A DNA stretch of 64,000 bases, taken from the NCBI GenBank assembly GCA_947642555.1, contig CANRSX010000019.1, positions 31,702-95,701 of the forward strand. Direction: 5' to 3'. Every line of letters begins with the position of its first letter. Within the stretch, counting starts at the first letter, position 1. This DNA is from an uncultured Roseburia sp. (GTDB lineage: Bacteria > Bacillota > Clostridia > Lachnospirales > Lachnospiraceae). Below the pieces are notes generated by a model. The model had not been told where the DNA came from. It saw only the letters and a list, made by a program, of their open reading frames with translations, and ran no database searches. Below are positions 1-8,035 of this stretch, piece by piece. Made by a program: the position numbers and the translations under genes.

Positions 1-975
1 GTTTCGCCGGACACGCAGATCAATGAGCTTAAGGCCGGGACGGTGGATCTTCTGACCGAGATTTCCGGCGGGGAGACGATCGAGGCGGGGCTTGATCTCG
101 TGGACGAGGGACTGATCCAGAAGCATACCTATTTCCGCACCGGATACGGCATGTTAAAGTTTGACTGTTCCCAGTTCCCGACGGATTCCGTGAGGGTCCG
201 CCAGGCGATCGCGCTGTGCCTGGACCGCAATGAATTTGCGCGGATTTACAGCGGCGGTTATGCGACGATTGTACACGGAGAGTACGGCCTTTCCCAGTGG
301 GAGTATCAGGAGTCAAAGGACTGGCTCGACGCCAATCTGAATACCTACGAAAAGGATATTGATGCGGCAAAGGAAAAGCTCGCGGCGGACGGCTGGACGT
401 TAAATGCGGACGGCGGTGAGTATCAGGACGGCGACGGCACGCGTTACAAAGAGGTCGACGGGGAGCTGGTGCCGCTGGTGATCCAGTGGTGTAATGTGGA
501 GGGCAATCCGGTCGCGGAGCTGCTTGCCACGATGCTTCCGGAGGCGATGGAGGAGGCCGGGATGGAGCTTGTGCCGACCACGACGGATTTTCCGACATTG
601 CGGGCGTCCTTAGACCACAAGGCGGAGAATATGTATAACATGTACAATATGGGGACGAATTTTTCCCTGCAGCATTCTCCGTGGTATTATTTTTCTACGG
701 ATGAGCATTATATGGGAAGCTTAAACAGCAACTGGATCGTGGACGAGGAGCTGTCGGAGGCCGCGCTGGCGTTAAAGACGATCCCGATTGAGGATAAGGA
801 GCAGTGGCTTGCCGCATGGCAGAATTATCAGAAGGTATGGAATGAGAAGCTTCCGAATATCCCGCTGTATTCCGACGAGTATCACGATTTTTACAGCAAT
901 AAGCTGAAAGGCTGGGATACCACATCCATCTGGTCGTGGGAGGGCGCGGTTCTGGATGCGTGGGTAACCGAATAG
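1..975 (+). CDS. ABC transporter substrate-binding protein, family 5 (C-terminal part)
   Basis: The reading frame is already open at base 1, so only the C-terminal 324 residues are present and the start lies outside the window. The protein resembles the C-terminal lobe of DppA/OppA/NikA-type peptide or nickel binding proteins, with segments such as VRQAIALCLDRNEFARIY and a tail rich in WNEKLPNIPLY. It would sit on the outer face of the membrane and deliver its ligand to the permeases encoded next. Two permeases and two ATPases follow on the same strand, the standard five-gene order of such importers. The substrate cannot be told from sequence. Family assignment is fairly sure. Confidence 0.9.
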   Translation, partial: VSPDTQINELKAGTVDLLTEISGGETIEAGLDLVDEGLIQKHTYFRTGYGMLKFDCSQFPTDSVRVRQAIALCLDRNEFARIYSGGYATIVHGEYGLSQWEYQESKDWLDANLNTYEKDIDAAKEKLAADGWTLNADGGEYQDGDGTRYKEVDGELVPLVIQWCNVEGNPVAELLATMLPEAMEEAGMELVPTTTDFPTLRASLDHKAENMYNMYNMGTNFSLQHSPWYYFSTDEHYMGSLNSNWIVDEELSEAALALKTIPIEDKEQWLAAWQNYQKVWNEKLPNIPLYSDEYHDFYSNKLKGWDTTSIWSWEGAVLDAWVTE

Positions 976-998
976 CGGAATAAAAAAACCGGCAAAAG

Positions 999-1046
999 AT
1001 CCCCAGGATTGCTTCGTGCTTTATCCCGGCAATCCCGGGGATTTTT
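999..1046 (+). terminator. Hairpin terminator or attenuator between binding protein and permease genes
   Basis: Arms at 999-1012 and 1029-1042 pair over 14 positions with one mismatch and run into five T residues. It lies inside the importer operon, directly after the binding-protein gene. A partial terminator here would let the binding protein be made in excess over the membrane subunits, a common arrangement (inference). Confidence 0.75.
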
Positions 1047-1073
1047 ATACGGTAAAAGCGGAGGAGCAGATCT

Positions 1074-2057
1074 ATGCGGAAAGGAAGATATCTGGCAAAA
1101 CGACTGATCTATATTCTTTTTGTATTCTTCATCATTTCGATCCTGATGTTTGCCATTTACAAATCGCTGCCCGGGGATCCGGTCAGGATGATGATGGGGG
1201 ACAATGTCAGACCGGAATCCTACCAGCAGCAGTACGACACGATCCGGGAACAGCTGGGGCTGGACGATCCCCTGCCGGTGCAGTACGTGAAATGGATGGG
1301 AAATATGCTGACCGGGGACTTCGGATATTCCACCGAGTACAGAAAACCGGTGAAGGAAGTGATCGCGACGCCGATGCAAAATACGGTTCTGCTGAATCTT
1401 TGCTCCATGGTGCTCGTGTTCCTGATCTCCGTGCCGCTTGGGATTATGACGGCGGTGAAAAAGAACGGTTTTTTTGACAAGGCCGTTCAGGTGATTACAA
1501 TCGTAGGATACAGCGTGCCGGGATTTGTGATTGCGCTCCTTGCGATCTATGTGTTTGCAATCCGTTTTCCGGTTTTTCCGATCAGCGGCGTAAAGACGGC
1601 CGGGTTTACGGGAACCGGCATGGAGGCGTTTCTGGATCAGGCGAAACACATGGTGCTGCCGGTGCTTGTCATGTCCGTCGGAGGGATCGGAAGCATCACG
1701 CGGTATGTGAGGGCGGCGATGATCGATGTGCTTCGCATGGATTATATCCGGACGGCGCGCGCAAAGGGACTGAAGGAAAAGGTGGTCATCTACGTGCACG
1801 CGTTTCGGAACGCGCTGATCCCGATCGTCACGGTGACGACCTGGTGGCTGATCGGACTGTTCGGCGGTTCGATTGTCATAGAATCGATCTTTTTGTGGGA
1901 CGGTCTCGGAAAGATGATGATTTCCGGCTTAAATCAGAGAGATTTTGCCGTTGTGCTGGCAATGCAGATGTTTTACGTCATTCTGTCGCTGGTCGGAAAT
2001 GTGCTGATGGATATCGCTTATACGCTGGTGGATCCGCGGGTAAGGCTGGAGAATTAA
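1074..2057 (+). CDS. ABC transporter permease, DppB/OppB type
   Basis: A 327-residue integral membrane subunit of a peptide/nickel-class importer. The N-terminal membrane helix (about residues 10-30) is followed by LPGDP, typical of the OppB N-terminal region. A binding-protein-dependent transport domain follows, with the cytoplasmic EAA-type loop near residues 220-250 (YIRTARAKGL...FRNALIPIVT), which contacts the ATPase. ATG at 1074 is preceded by GGAGGAG at a good distance. It is the first gene after the intra-operon hairpin and presumably pairs with the permease encoded at 2076. Confidence 0.93.
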   Translation: MRKGRYLAKRLIYILFVFFIISILMFAIYKSLPGDPVRMMMGDNVRPESYQQQYDTIREQLGLDDPLPVQYVKWMGNMLTGDFGYSTEYRKPVKEVIATPMQNTVLLNLCSMVLVFLISVPLGIMTAVKKNGFFDKAVQVITIVGYSVPGFVIALLAIYVFAIRFPVFPISGVKTAGFTGTGMEAFLDQAKHMVLPVLVMSVGGIGSITRYVRAAMIDVLRMDYIRTARAKGLKEKVVIYVHAFRNALIPIVTVTTWWLIGLFGGSIVIESIFLWDGLGKMMISGLNQRDFAVVLAMQMFYVILSLVGNVLMDIAYTLVDPRVRLEN

Positions 2058-2075
2058 GGCAGAGGGAGAGCGGCT

Positions 2076-3881
2076 ATGCAGGAAAACACAAATAAGAAGA
2101 AAAAAAGGTCGACTGTCAGAAGGGCGGCCTCGCGGATGATGACAGGGGAAATTCTGTCGGAGGAGCAGGAGAGAATTCTGACGCCGGGCCGGATGGTGTG
2201 GGAAAGCTTTGTCAGGGATAAGGTGGCGATGGCGGGGGTTGTCTGTTTCCTGTTTCTTTTTCTCTGCTGTATGGCGCTGCCGTATTTCCTGCCGATCGAT
2301 CTGTATTATCAGGATGTGACGCAGGCAAATGTGGCGCCGGGGTTCGGGATGCTGAAGGTGCCGTCGGGGCTTTCGGGAAATGTCAGGCAGGTTGACCTGG
2401 GAAGCACGTTTTCCGTGGGGCTCGATCAGGCGGGAAACGTGTATGAGTGGGGGAGCTTTCCGAATAAAAAGCTCCGCAATCTCCCGTCCGGGATGGGAAA
2501 GCTGGCGCAGATTTCCGCGGGGCTTGACCATGTGGTCGCGCTGACAGAGGACGGAGAGGTCGTCACCTGGGGAAATGACCGGATGGGGCTTGGCGCCGTA
2601 CCGGCGGAGCTTCGCGCGGGGGAGACAGTGAAGGAGGTTTACGCGGGCTACCAGATTTCACTGGCGCTCACAGAGTCCGGCCGGCTGTATCACTGGGGAA
2701 ACAGCTACCTGATCGACCTTAAGTTTCCCGAGGGGGTGCAGGGAAATATCGCCGGCTTTGCGGCAAACACGGATGTTGTGATGGCGCTGACAGAGGACGG
2801 GGAGGTGGCGGTGCTTTCCGGTAAGCCTGGCGCCTATACGGCGGTCCCGGAGGAGATTCAGGGCAGGGTCGTGGAACTGGCGCTTTCGGACGAGAGTGCG
2901 GCGGCGCTGACAGAGGACGGAGTCGTTCATACCTGGGGAAATAATATCAGGGGCAGCCGTGATGTGCCAGATGCGCTTCAGGGGCATGTGAAGGAGGTGC
3001 GCGGCGGGCGGTATCATTTTGTGGCGCTCTTAGACGACGGCACGGCGGCGGCCTGGGGGGACGATACCTTTGGCCAGAGCAGCGTGCCCCGGATCAAAGA
3101 GCCGGTGAAGGAGATCGCGGCGGGCTATTACGGGAGCTATGTGACGGGGGAGAGCGGCCGGGTGTACGGGTTCGGGCTTGACGGGTATCTGATGGGAACG
3201 GACGCGTTCGGACGCGATATCTTCCGGCGGCTGTTAAAAGGAGGCCGGATGACAATGACAGTCGGCGCGATTGCGGTGATTATCTCTACATTTATAGGCG
3301 TGATCGTCGGCGGCATTTCCGGCTATAAGGGAGGACGGATCGATAATCTTCTGATGCGTTTTACGGAGATCGTCTCCTCGCTGCCGTTTCTGCCGTTTGC
3401 CATTATCCTGTCGGCGATCATCGGCAACAGCATCTCGGAGACGCAGCGGATCATCATGATCATGGTGATCTTAGGGCTGCTTTCCTGGCCGGGCATCGCG
3501 CGGCTGGTGCGGGGCAGCGTGCTCGCGGAGCGGGAGCAGGAGTTTGTCACAGCCGCGAAATCGCTTGGCGTGAAGGAATCCGGGATTATCTTCCGGCACA
3601 TCCTGCCGAATGTGATCACCGTGATCATCGTCAATGCGACGCTGGATTTTGCGACCTGCATGCTGACGGAATCCTCGCTCTCCTTTATCGGATTCGGGGT
3701 GACGGAGCCGAATGCGACCTGGGGAAACATGTTAAACGGCGCCCGCAGCGCAACCGTGATCGAGAGCTACTGGTGGCGCTGGGTATTTCCGGCGCTGGTG
3801 CTTGCAGTCTGCACGATCAGCATCAACTGTATCGGCGATGGCCTGCGTGACGCCATCGACCCGAAATCCAGGGAAAGGTAG
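2076..3881 (+). CDS. ABC transporter permease (DppC/OppC type) with an inserted RCC1-like seven-repeat propeller
   Basis: A 601-residue protein, about twice the usual 280-300 residues for OppC-type permeases. Residues 1-49 are cytoplasmic and basic, and 50-73 form the first membrane helix, as in the OppC N-terminal domain. Residues about 103-365 hold seven RCC1-like repeats starting near 103, 143, 185, 225, 265, 305 and 344. Each has the pattern V-x-x-(8)-VALTEDG-x-(V)-x-x-WG, with a very regular 39-42 residue period. At 371 the sequence returns to permease with YLMGTDAFGRDIFRR, then several membrane helices and the EAA loop (AAKSLGVKES...HILPN, about 493-512). The insert thus sits in the first extracytoplasmic loop, just where normal permeases have a short linker before GTDxxGRD. 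Seven repeats would close a complete beta-propeller. One continuous frame argues against an assembly chimera. Substrate capture, partner binding or stabilising the binding protein are all possible. No function is established by the sequence. Confidence 0.92.
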   Translation: MQENTNKKKKRSTVRRAASRMMTGEILSEEQERILTPGRMVWESFVRDKVAMAGVVCFLFLFLCCMALPYFLPIDLYYQDVTQANVAPGFGMLKVPSGLSGNVRQVDLGSTFSVGLDQAGNVYEWGSFPNKKLRNLPSGMGKLAQISAGLDHVVALTEDGEVVTWGNDRMGLGAVPAELRAGETVKEVYAGYQISLALTESGRLYHWGNSYLIDLKFPEGVQGNIAGFAANTDVVMALTEDGEVAVLSGKPGAYTAVPEEIQGRVVELALSDESAAALTEDGVVHTWGNNIRGSRDVPDALQGHVKEVRGGRYHFVALLDDGTAAAWGDDTFGQSSVPRIKEPVKEIAAGYYGSYVTGESGRVYGFGLDGYLMGTDAFGRDIFRRLLKGGRMTMTVGAIAVIISTFIGVIVGGISGYKGGRIDNLLMRFTEIVSSLPFLPFAIILSAIIGNSISETQRIIMIMVILGLLSWPGIARLVRGSVLAEREQEFVTAAKSLGVKESGIIFRHILPNVITVIIVNATLDFATCMLTESSLSFIGFGVTEPNATWGNMLNGARSATVIESYWWRWVFPALVLAVCTISINCIGDGLRDAIDPKSRER

Positions 3882-3890
3882 GTGGGACGG

Positions 3891-4856
3891 ATGAGTCTGC
3901 TTGAGGTGGAGCACCTTCACACATATTTTCAGACAAAGCGCGGGCTGATCAAAGCGGTCAATGACGTGACGCTGTCTTTAAATGCCGGCGAGACGCTGGG
4001 GATTGTCGGGGAGAGCGGGAGCGGGAAAAGCGTGACCGCGATGAGCATTCTGCGGCTTCTGGACGGGAACGGGTATGTGGACAGCGGTGCGATCCGGTTT
4101 GACGGGAGGGACCTTCTGCAATGCTCGAAACAGGAGATGTATGAGATTCGCGGAAATGAGATCTCCGTGATTTTTCAGGAACCGATGACCTCCTTAAATC
4201 CTGTTTTTACGCTGAGACGGCAGCTTGGCGAGGTATTTTGCATCCATCAGGGCATGGGGAAAAAACAGGCGGCAGAAGAGACGGTGCGGATGCTCTCGGA
4301 GGTAAGAATCCCAAACCCGGAGCGCGTGGCGTGGCAGTATCCGTTTCAGCTCTCCGGCGGGATGCGGCAGCGGGCGATGATCGCGATGGCGCTTGCCTGC
4401 AGGCCGAAGCTTCTGATCGCGGACGAGCCGACGACAGCGCTCGACGTCACGATTCAGGCGCAGATCTTAGAGCTGATGAACGATATGAAGCGAAAACTCG
4501 GGACCTCGATTTTATTTATCACGCATGATCTCGGGGTGATCAATGAGATGGCGGATCAGGTTGCGGTGATGTACTGCGGTCAGGTAGTGGAGATGGCGGA
4601 CGCGAAAACCATTTTTGCGGAGGGCAGCCGCGCCCACCCTTATACGACAGGTCTGATGACCTCCATTCCACGCCTGGATACGCCCAAAGGGGAGACATTA
4701 GACCCGATTCCGGGCTCTGTCCCGAACCCGCTGTATCTGCCGGAGGGCTGTAAGTTTGCGGACCGCTGCAAATACTGTAAGGAGCGGTGCAGGCAGGAGG
4801 AGCCCGCGCTGGCCGAGGTGGAACCGGGACATCAGATCCGGTGCTTTTATGCGTGA
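3891..4856 (+). CDS. ABC transporter ATP-binding protein, DppD/OppD type
   Basis: A 321-residue ATPase of the peptide/nickel importer. Walker A GESGSGKS is at residues 40-47, the signature is LSGGMRQR, and Walker B is LLIADEPTTALD. The C-terminal cysteine-containing tail (CKFADRCKYCKERC) is typical of the oligopeptide/dipeptide ATPase C-terminal region, which can bind an iron-sulfur cluster in some members. ATG at 3891 is chosen because AGGTGGG precedes it. A GTG nine bases upstream would overlap the previous stop and has no better site. It pairs with the ATPase encoded at 4948. Confidence 0.93.
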   Translation: MSLLEVEHLHTYFQTKRGLIKAVNDVTLSLNAGETLGIVGESGSGKSVTAMSILRLLDGNGYVDSGAIRFDGRDLLQCSKQEMYEIRGNEISVIFQEPMTSLNPVFTLRRQLGEVFCIHQGMGKKQAAEETVRMLSEVRIPNPERVAWQYPFQLSGGMRQRAMIAMALACRPKLLIADEPTTALDVTIQAQILELMNDMKRKLGTSILFITHDLGVINEMADQVAVMYCGQVVEMADAKTIFAEGSRAHPYTTGLMTSIPRLDTPKGETLDPIPGSVPNPLYLPEGCKFADRCKYCKERCRQEEPALAEVEPGHQIRCFYA

Positions 4857-4947
4857 AATGAGTGCGCCCGTAAGGCGCTGCCGGCGGCCCGGACAGGCAG
4901 CGGCGGCCCGGGCGGGCAGGGCCGTGTATCACAGAGAGGAGCAGGTC

Positions 4948-5982
4948 ATGCAGACAGAACAAAAGGTACTGCTTCGCATCCGCGACGAAAAGCAGTATTT
5001 TCCAGTGAAAAAAACAGGATTTCGCGAAGCGCAGAAGTATGTGAGGGCGAACGACGGGATTTCGCTGGACATCTATGAGGGTGAGACGCTCGGGCTGGTC
5101 GGGGAATCCGGCTGCGGGAAATCGACGTTTGGGAGAACGATACTACAGCTGACGCCGCAGACGGAAGGGCAGATCCTGTATGAAAAGGAAGGACAGATGC
5201 TGGATTTAAAGGCGCTGCCAGAGGAGGCGATGCGCGGACTGCGGCGGGAGCTGCAGCTGATTTTCCAGGATCCGTATTCCTCTCTGAATCCGAGGATGAC
5301 CGCGGGACAGATCATCGCGGAGGGGCTGACTTCGCATGGAATTTACAAAAAGGGGGATCCGGCGCTGCGGGAGTATGTGCTTCTGGTGATGAAGCAGTGC
5401 GGGCTGGATTCCTATATGTTCGGCAGATATCCGCACCAGTTTTCCGGCGGACAGCGGCAGCGGATCGGGATTGCGCGCAGCCTGGCCTTAAAGCCCAGAT
5501 TTGTCGTCTGTGATGAGGCGGTGTCCGCGCTGGACGTCTCGATCCAGTCCCAGATCTTAAATCTGCTGATGGAGAGGAAGGAGCAGGAGCATCTGACGTA
5601 TCTGTTTATCACGCATGACTTAAGCGTGGTGAAGTACATCAGCGACCGGATCGGCGTGATGTACCTGGGGAATATCGTGGAGCTGGCGGATGCAGAGGAG
5701 CTGTTTGCGCGGACGCTGCACCCGTACACACAGGCGCTGCTCTCCGCGATTCCGACGACGGACGCCGGGGGAGGAGGAGGGCGGAAACGGATCCTGTTAA
5801 AAGGGGATATCCCAAGTCCGGTGGATCCGCCGCCCGGCTGCAAATTCCACACCAGGTGCGGACGGTGCCGCGAGAAGTGCAGACAGGAGACGCCGGAGCT
5901 GAGAGACTACGGGAACGGCCATCTGGCGGCCTGCCATTTCCCATGTGAGACGACGGATGCAGGAGGATTGCATGTTTCTTAA
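4948..5982 (+). CDS. ABC transporter ATP-binding protein, DppF/OppF type
   Basis: A 344-residue ATPase, second of the importer pair. Walker A GESGCGKST is at residues 52-60, the signature FSGGQRQR, and Walker B FVVCDEAVSALD. The C-terminal Cys-rich tail (CKFHTRCGRCREKC) matches its neighbour. The frame stays open upstream to 4756, but ATG 4948 has AGAGGAG eight bases before it and gives the normal family length. The 91-base gap before it is G+C-rich with a repeated GGCGGCCCGG. Both nucleotide-binding domains look intact. Confidence 0.92.
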   Translation: MQTEQKVLLRIRDEKQYFPVKKTGFREAQKYVRANDGISLDIYEGETLGLVGESGCGKSTFGRTILQLTPQTEGQILYEKEGQMLDLKALPEEAMRGLRRELQLIFQDPYSSLNPRMTAGQIIAEGLTSHGIYKKGDPALREYVLLVMKQCGLDSYMFGRYPHQFSGGQRQRIGIARSLALKPRFVVCDEAVSALDVSIQSQILNLLMERKEQEHLTYLFITHDLSVVKYISDRIGVMYLGNIVELADAEELFARTLHPYTQALLSAIPTTDAGGGGGRKRILLKGDIPSPVDPPPGCKFHTRCGRCREKCRQETPELRDYGNGHLAACHFPCETTDAGGLHVS

Positions 5983-6175
5983 AAAAGTAAAACGGGTGAT
6001 CGACGTGGAGCGCGCGGAGGAAGAGTTCGAACAGCGCATGGAGGATGTGACGCTGGAGAAAAACGACCGGCCCGCCATGATCCTTGCGGCGCTTCTCGTG
6101 TTTGTCCCGGCGCTGCTTCTGGTGCTCGGGATTTTCGGGCTGGCGCTGTGGGGGGTCTTTTTCCGGTATTTTTAG
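5972..6175 (+). CDS. Small single-pass membrane protein, unknown
   Basis: A 67-residue protein not recognised as a known family. The N-terminal half is charged and probably helical (VERAEEEFEQRMEDV). Residues about 44-64 are one strongly hydrophobic membrane segment. ATG 5972 is preceded by AGGAGG and overlaps the end of the upstream ATPase gene by 11 bases, so it is very likely translated with the importer operon. It could be a small accessory subunit (inference). Confidence 0.7.
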   Translation: MFLKKVKRVIDVERAEEEFEQRMEDVTLEKNDRPAMILAALLVFVPALLLVLGIFGLALWGVFFRYF

Positions 6176-6216
6176 TATATCTGGGAGAGCTGTCAGAGAG
6201 ACAGATTGGAGAATTT

Positions 6217-7230
6217 ATGGACGTAAAAAAGCAGGTCAGAAACAGTACGGTAGATTTTCTTGTATTTACAAAGCAGAATGGGGAGGACGGTATTGAAGTC
6301 AGGGTTCATGATGAAGATGTATGGCTGACTCAGAAGAGCATGGCGCAGTTGTTCGATTGTTCGACAGATAATATAGGATTACATCTGAAAAATATTTTTG
6401 CCAGCGGAGAGCTGGATGCAGAAGCAGTTACCGAGAAATCCTCGGCAACTGCTTCTGATGGTAAAAAATATAGGATGAAATTTTATAATCTTGATGCAAT
6501 TATTTCTGTAGGTTATCGAATTAATTCTATTCGTGCAACCCAGTTCAGACAGTGGGCAACGAAGATTTTAAAGACTTTTACGGTTCAGGGGTATGTGCTG
6601 GATAAAAAACGCCTTGAAAATGGACAGATATTTGATGAGGAGTATTTTGAACATTTACTTGATGAAATCAGGGAGATTCGTGCAAGTGAGAGGAAATTTT
6701 ATCAAAAGATAACAGATATATATGCGACAGCGGTGGACTATTCTCCGACGGCGGCTGTATCAAGGGATTTTTTTGCCATGGTGCAGAATAAACTGCATTA
6801 TGCGATTCATCGCCATACGGCGGCAGAGGTGATTGTGGAACGTGCTGACCATAGAAAAGAATATATGGGGCTGACCACCTGGAAAAATGCTCCTGCGGGT
6901 AAAATCGTAAAAGCGGATGTCAGTATAGCAAAGAACTATCTGACAAAAGAGGAACTGCAGGATTTAAACCAGTTTGTTACCATGTATCTGGACTATGCGG
7001 AGAGACAGGCAAGGCGGCAGATTCCCATGACAATGGAGGACTGGGCGAAAAGGCTGGATGTATTTCTTGCATTCAATGAGGAAGAGGTCTTGAGAGATAA
7101 GGGAAGGGTTACCGCTGAAATTGCAAAAAGTTTTGCAGAGAGCGAGTTTGAAAAATACAGAATTATTCAGGACGGATTATACCAAAGCGATTTTGATAAG
7201 CTGGTGTCTGGAATTGAAACAGGACAGTGA
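6217..7230 (+). CDS. RhuM family protein
   Basis: A 337-residue protein recognisable as the RhuM (virulence protein RhuM) family, first named in a Salmonella pathogenicity island. Typical features are the N-terminal WLTQKSMAQLFDCS...NIGLHLKNIF segment, the stretch IISVGYRINSIRATQFRQWAT, and a C-terminal helical half. The front part resembles DNA-binding antirepressor modules, and the biochemical function of the family is not settled. ATG 6217 follows TTGGAGAA. The gene is clearly more AT-rich than its neighbours and stands alone between the importer operon and a GC-rich gene, which suggests horizontal transfer. Confidence 0.9.
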   Translation: MDVKKQVRNSTVDFLVFTKQNGEDGIEVRVHDEDVWLTQKSMAQLFDCSTDNIGLHLKNIFASGELDAEAVTEKSSATASDGKKYRMKFYNLDAIISVGYRINSIRATQFRQWATKILKTFTVQGYVLDKKRLENGQIFDEEYFEHLLDEIREIRASERKFYQKITDIYATAVDYSPTAAVSRDFFAMVQNKLHYAIHRHTAAEVIVERADHRKEYMGLTTWKNAPAGKIVKADVSIAKNYLTKEELQDLNQFVTMYLDYAERQARRQIPMTMEDWAKRLDVFLAFNEEEVLRDKGRVTAEIAKSFAESEFEKYRIIQDGLYQSDFDKLVSGIETGQ

Positions 7231-7332
7231 ACTTTTAAACATAAAAAGGTTGTTTCATCGCCCCGCAATCTTTATAATAGAAAGTAGCATCACAGTATCC
7301 CGCATCCGCGGGACTTACATACGGAGGCTGCC

Positions 7333-8013
7333 ATGATTTTTTCCGGGAACGGTTCGGACCGCAAGAGGTCGAAGGAACAGAAAAAGGAATTAAAAGCCGG
7401 CTTAAAGGAGCTTCGGCGCCAGCTGACCGCGGCCGGGGTGGAAAAGGGAGCGGCTGCGGAGTACATAAAGGAGCTGCAGGAGACCTTAGAGCGCCGGGAG
7501 AGCCTGCGATCCGGCTATGAGGAGGCGCGGGGCCACTTAAAGCGCGCCAGGGAGTCGATTGCGCGTCTGTCCGACTGTATGGGGGAGAGCCCTGCGAACG
7601 AGGTTGCGGCGAGCTTACAGGAGCTGGTGGCGGAGCTTAAGGGCGTGTATCATGACTGCCTGATCCGCGAGGACGATACGGATTTCGGGGCGACGGCCGC
7701 CGGGATCGCGCAGATGGCCGCGCAATACGGCGCGGATTCGTCCGGAATGCAGGCGATTATGCTGCGGAGCGAGCTGGAGAATGCGAAGGCTGTGATGGAC
7801 GACGTGGCCGGTTTTGCGGCGCCGGATTTTTTTGCGCTGGCGTACTATCTGGGACATGAGGAGAGAGGGACGCTCTCGGAGATGGAAAACGGGCAGAGAA
7901 ATCAGTTTGTGAGCGATTACACGAAGGAGCATTTTCTGAATGCGTTTCTGCGCGAATGCCGCAAGGCGGGCGCGGAGCCGCGTGTATGGGAAATGATACA
8001 TCACGGGATGTGA
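7333..8013 (+). CDS. Hypothetical helical protein
   Basis: A 226-residue protein of unknown function. Residues 8-100 are rich in Lys, Glu and Arg with heptad-like spacing (KKELKAGLKELRRQL, LQETLERRESL), suggesting a coiled coil. The C-terminal half is mixed alpha-helical without recognisable motifs. No signal peptide or membrane segment is seen. ATG 7333 has GGAGG six bases upstream. It ends 22 bases before pepF and is probably co-transcribed with it. Confidence 0.7.
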   Translation: MIFSGNGSDRKRSKEQKKELKAGLKELRRQLTAAGVEKGAAAEYIKELQETLERRESLRSGYEEARGHLKRARESIARLSDCMGESPANEVAASLQELVAELKGVYHDCLIREDDTDFGATAAGIAQMAAQYGADSSGMQAIMLRSELENAKAVMDDVAGFAAPDFFALAYYLGHEERGTLSEMENGQRNQFVSDYTKEHFLNAFLRECRKAGAEPRVWEMIHHGM

Positions 8014-8035
8014 TGCGGGAAGGAGGAGAATACCA

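Noticed and set aside
891..1799. Long minus-strand open frame opposite the importer genes
   Set aside because: It overlaps a clear permease gene, has a His/Arg-rich composition typical of an antisense shadow in GC-rich DNA and lacks a ribosome site.
4756..4947. N-terminal extension of the second importer ATPase
   Set aside because: The open frame continues upstream, but it overlaps the previous gene, is Arg/Ala-rich like non-coding GC-rich DNA, and ATG 4948 has the ribosome site.
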